From Sthenelais limicola (Eukaryota > Annelida > Polychaeta > Phyllodocida > Sigalionidae), in assembly GCA_942159475.1 (NCBI GenBank), contig OW804097.1, positions 38,266,298 to 38,330,297 of the forward strand: a stretch of DNA of 64,000 nt, given 5' to 3'. The first letter of the stretch is position 1; each line of letters starts with the position of its first letter. Shown here piece after piece: positions 63,794 to 64,000 of the stretch. Made by a program: the position numbers and the translations under genes. The notes under the pieces were generated by a model. The model was not told where the DNA came from, searched no databases, and worked only from the letters and a program-made list of their open reading frames with translations.

Positions 63794-64000
63794 GGGTCAC
63801 GTCGTCAGAAAATGTACAATTCACCTTTACCAATCCTCTCAAATAACCCAAATTTAAGACAGAAATTAGCTTTAAAATACAGTTTAATATAGCAGAACAG
63901 ATATTTCAAAACAACATAATATGTTGTATATTATACTCAGATATACCTGGTATTTATCATTTTTCAGCCTAATTTAGCAGATTTTACTAAATGTGTAGAG
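63794..64000 (+). mobile_element. Family A MITE cut by the window end
   Basis: Begins GGGTCACGTCGTCAG; the right terminus lies beyond the window. Confidence 0.85.

Overview
The window is animal nuclear DNA: AT-rich, intron-rich and crowded with short DNA transposons. The gene content (a DHX33-type DEAH-box helicase, an AMBRA1-like gene and a fibrinogen-related protein gene) fits an invertebrate deuterostome such as an echinoderm, hemichordate or lancelet. This is inference; the species cannot be read from the sequence. Nothing bacterial is present. All functional names rest on motifs I can read, not on database searches. || Layout. 0.1-4.1 kb: a decayed Ty3/gypsy-type retrotransposon (gag, reverse transcriptase, RNase H and integrase fragments on the + strand). 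4.4-34.6 kb: almost entirely repeats, with two well-formed minus-strand exons (24966-25151 and 15616-15674) that read as the N-terminus of an AMBRA1-like autophagy scaffold; the rest of that gene would lie left of the window. 34.7-34.9 kb: a likely divergent promoter. 36822-54006 (+): a complete 20-coding-exon DHX33 gene. Every junction is GT-AG, phases agree throughout, and the model gives 666 residues plus a stop. 54.0-59.3 kb: a long hairpin in the DHX33 3' UTR, a 3.8 kb element with arms of about 0.87 kb in inverted orientation, and a broken copy of the last DHX33 exon. 59726-63165 (-): three exons forming a whole fibrinogen C-terminal domain, with the 5' part of the gene right of the window. 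|| Repeat families, named here for reference: A, about 235 bp, ends GGGTCAG/GGGTGAA, 4-bp target duplications, about 36 copies or pieces; B, about 205 bp, ends CAGTCTAGGCCC; C, foldback, ends AGGGTGGTCTCC, flanked by TTA (Harbinger-like); D, about 340 bp, ends AATAGGGGATTTGCA; E, near-complete hairpin, ends AATAGGGAGATTTAGC; F, about 236 bp, ends AATAGGGAGGTTCCGC; G, the 3.8 kb long-inverted-repeat element; H, G-run-rich, ends TTAACCACTAG; I, about 95 bp hairpin, ends TACACTCTATA; J, about 325 bp, ends GTCTGTCCGAAAAG; plus an LTR-like pair. No transposase gene for any of these was recognised. || Main points of interest: (1) a 73-bp tandem array in DHX33 that repeats the 3' splice site of coding exon 12 six times, the five extra copies leading into a stop codon; (2) family A, C and F elements inserted within about 15-20 bp of splice sites; (3) a copied last exon of DHX33 bounded by family F ends; (4) the long-inverted-repeat element G, whose arms are built of tandem units; (5) three otherwise different families (D, E, F) sharing AATAGGG ends.
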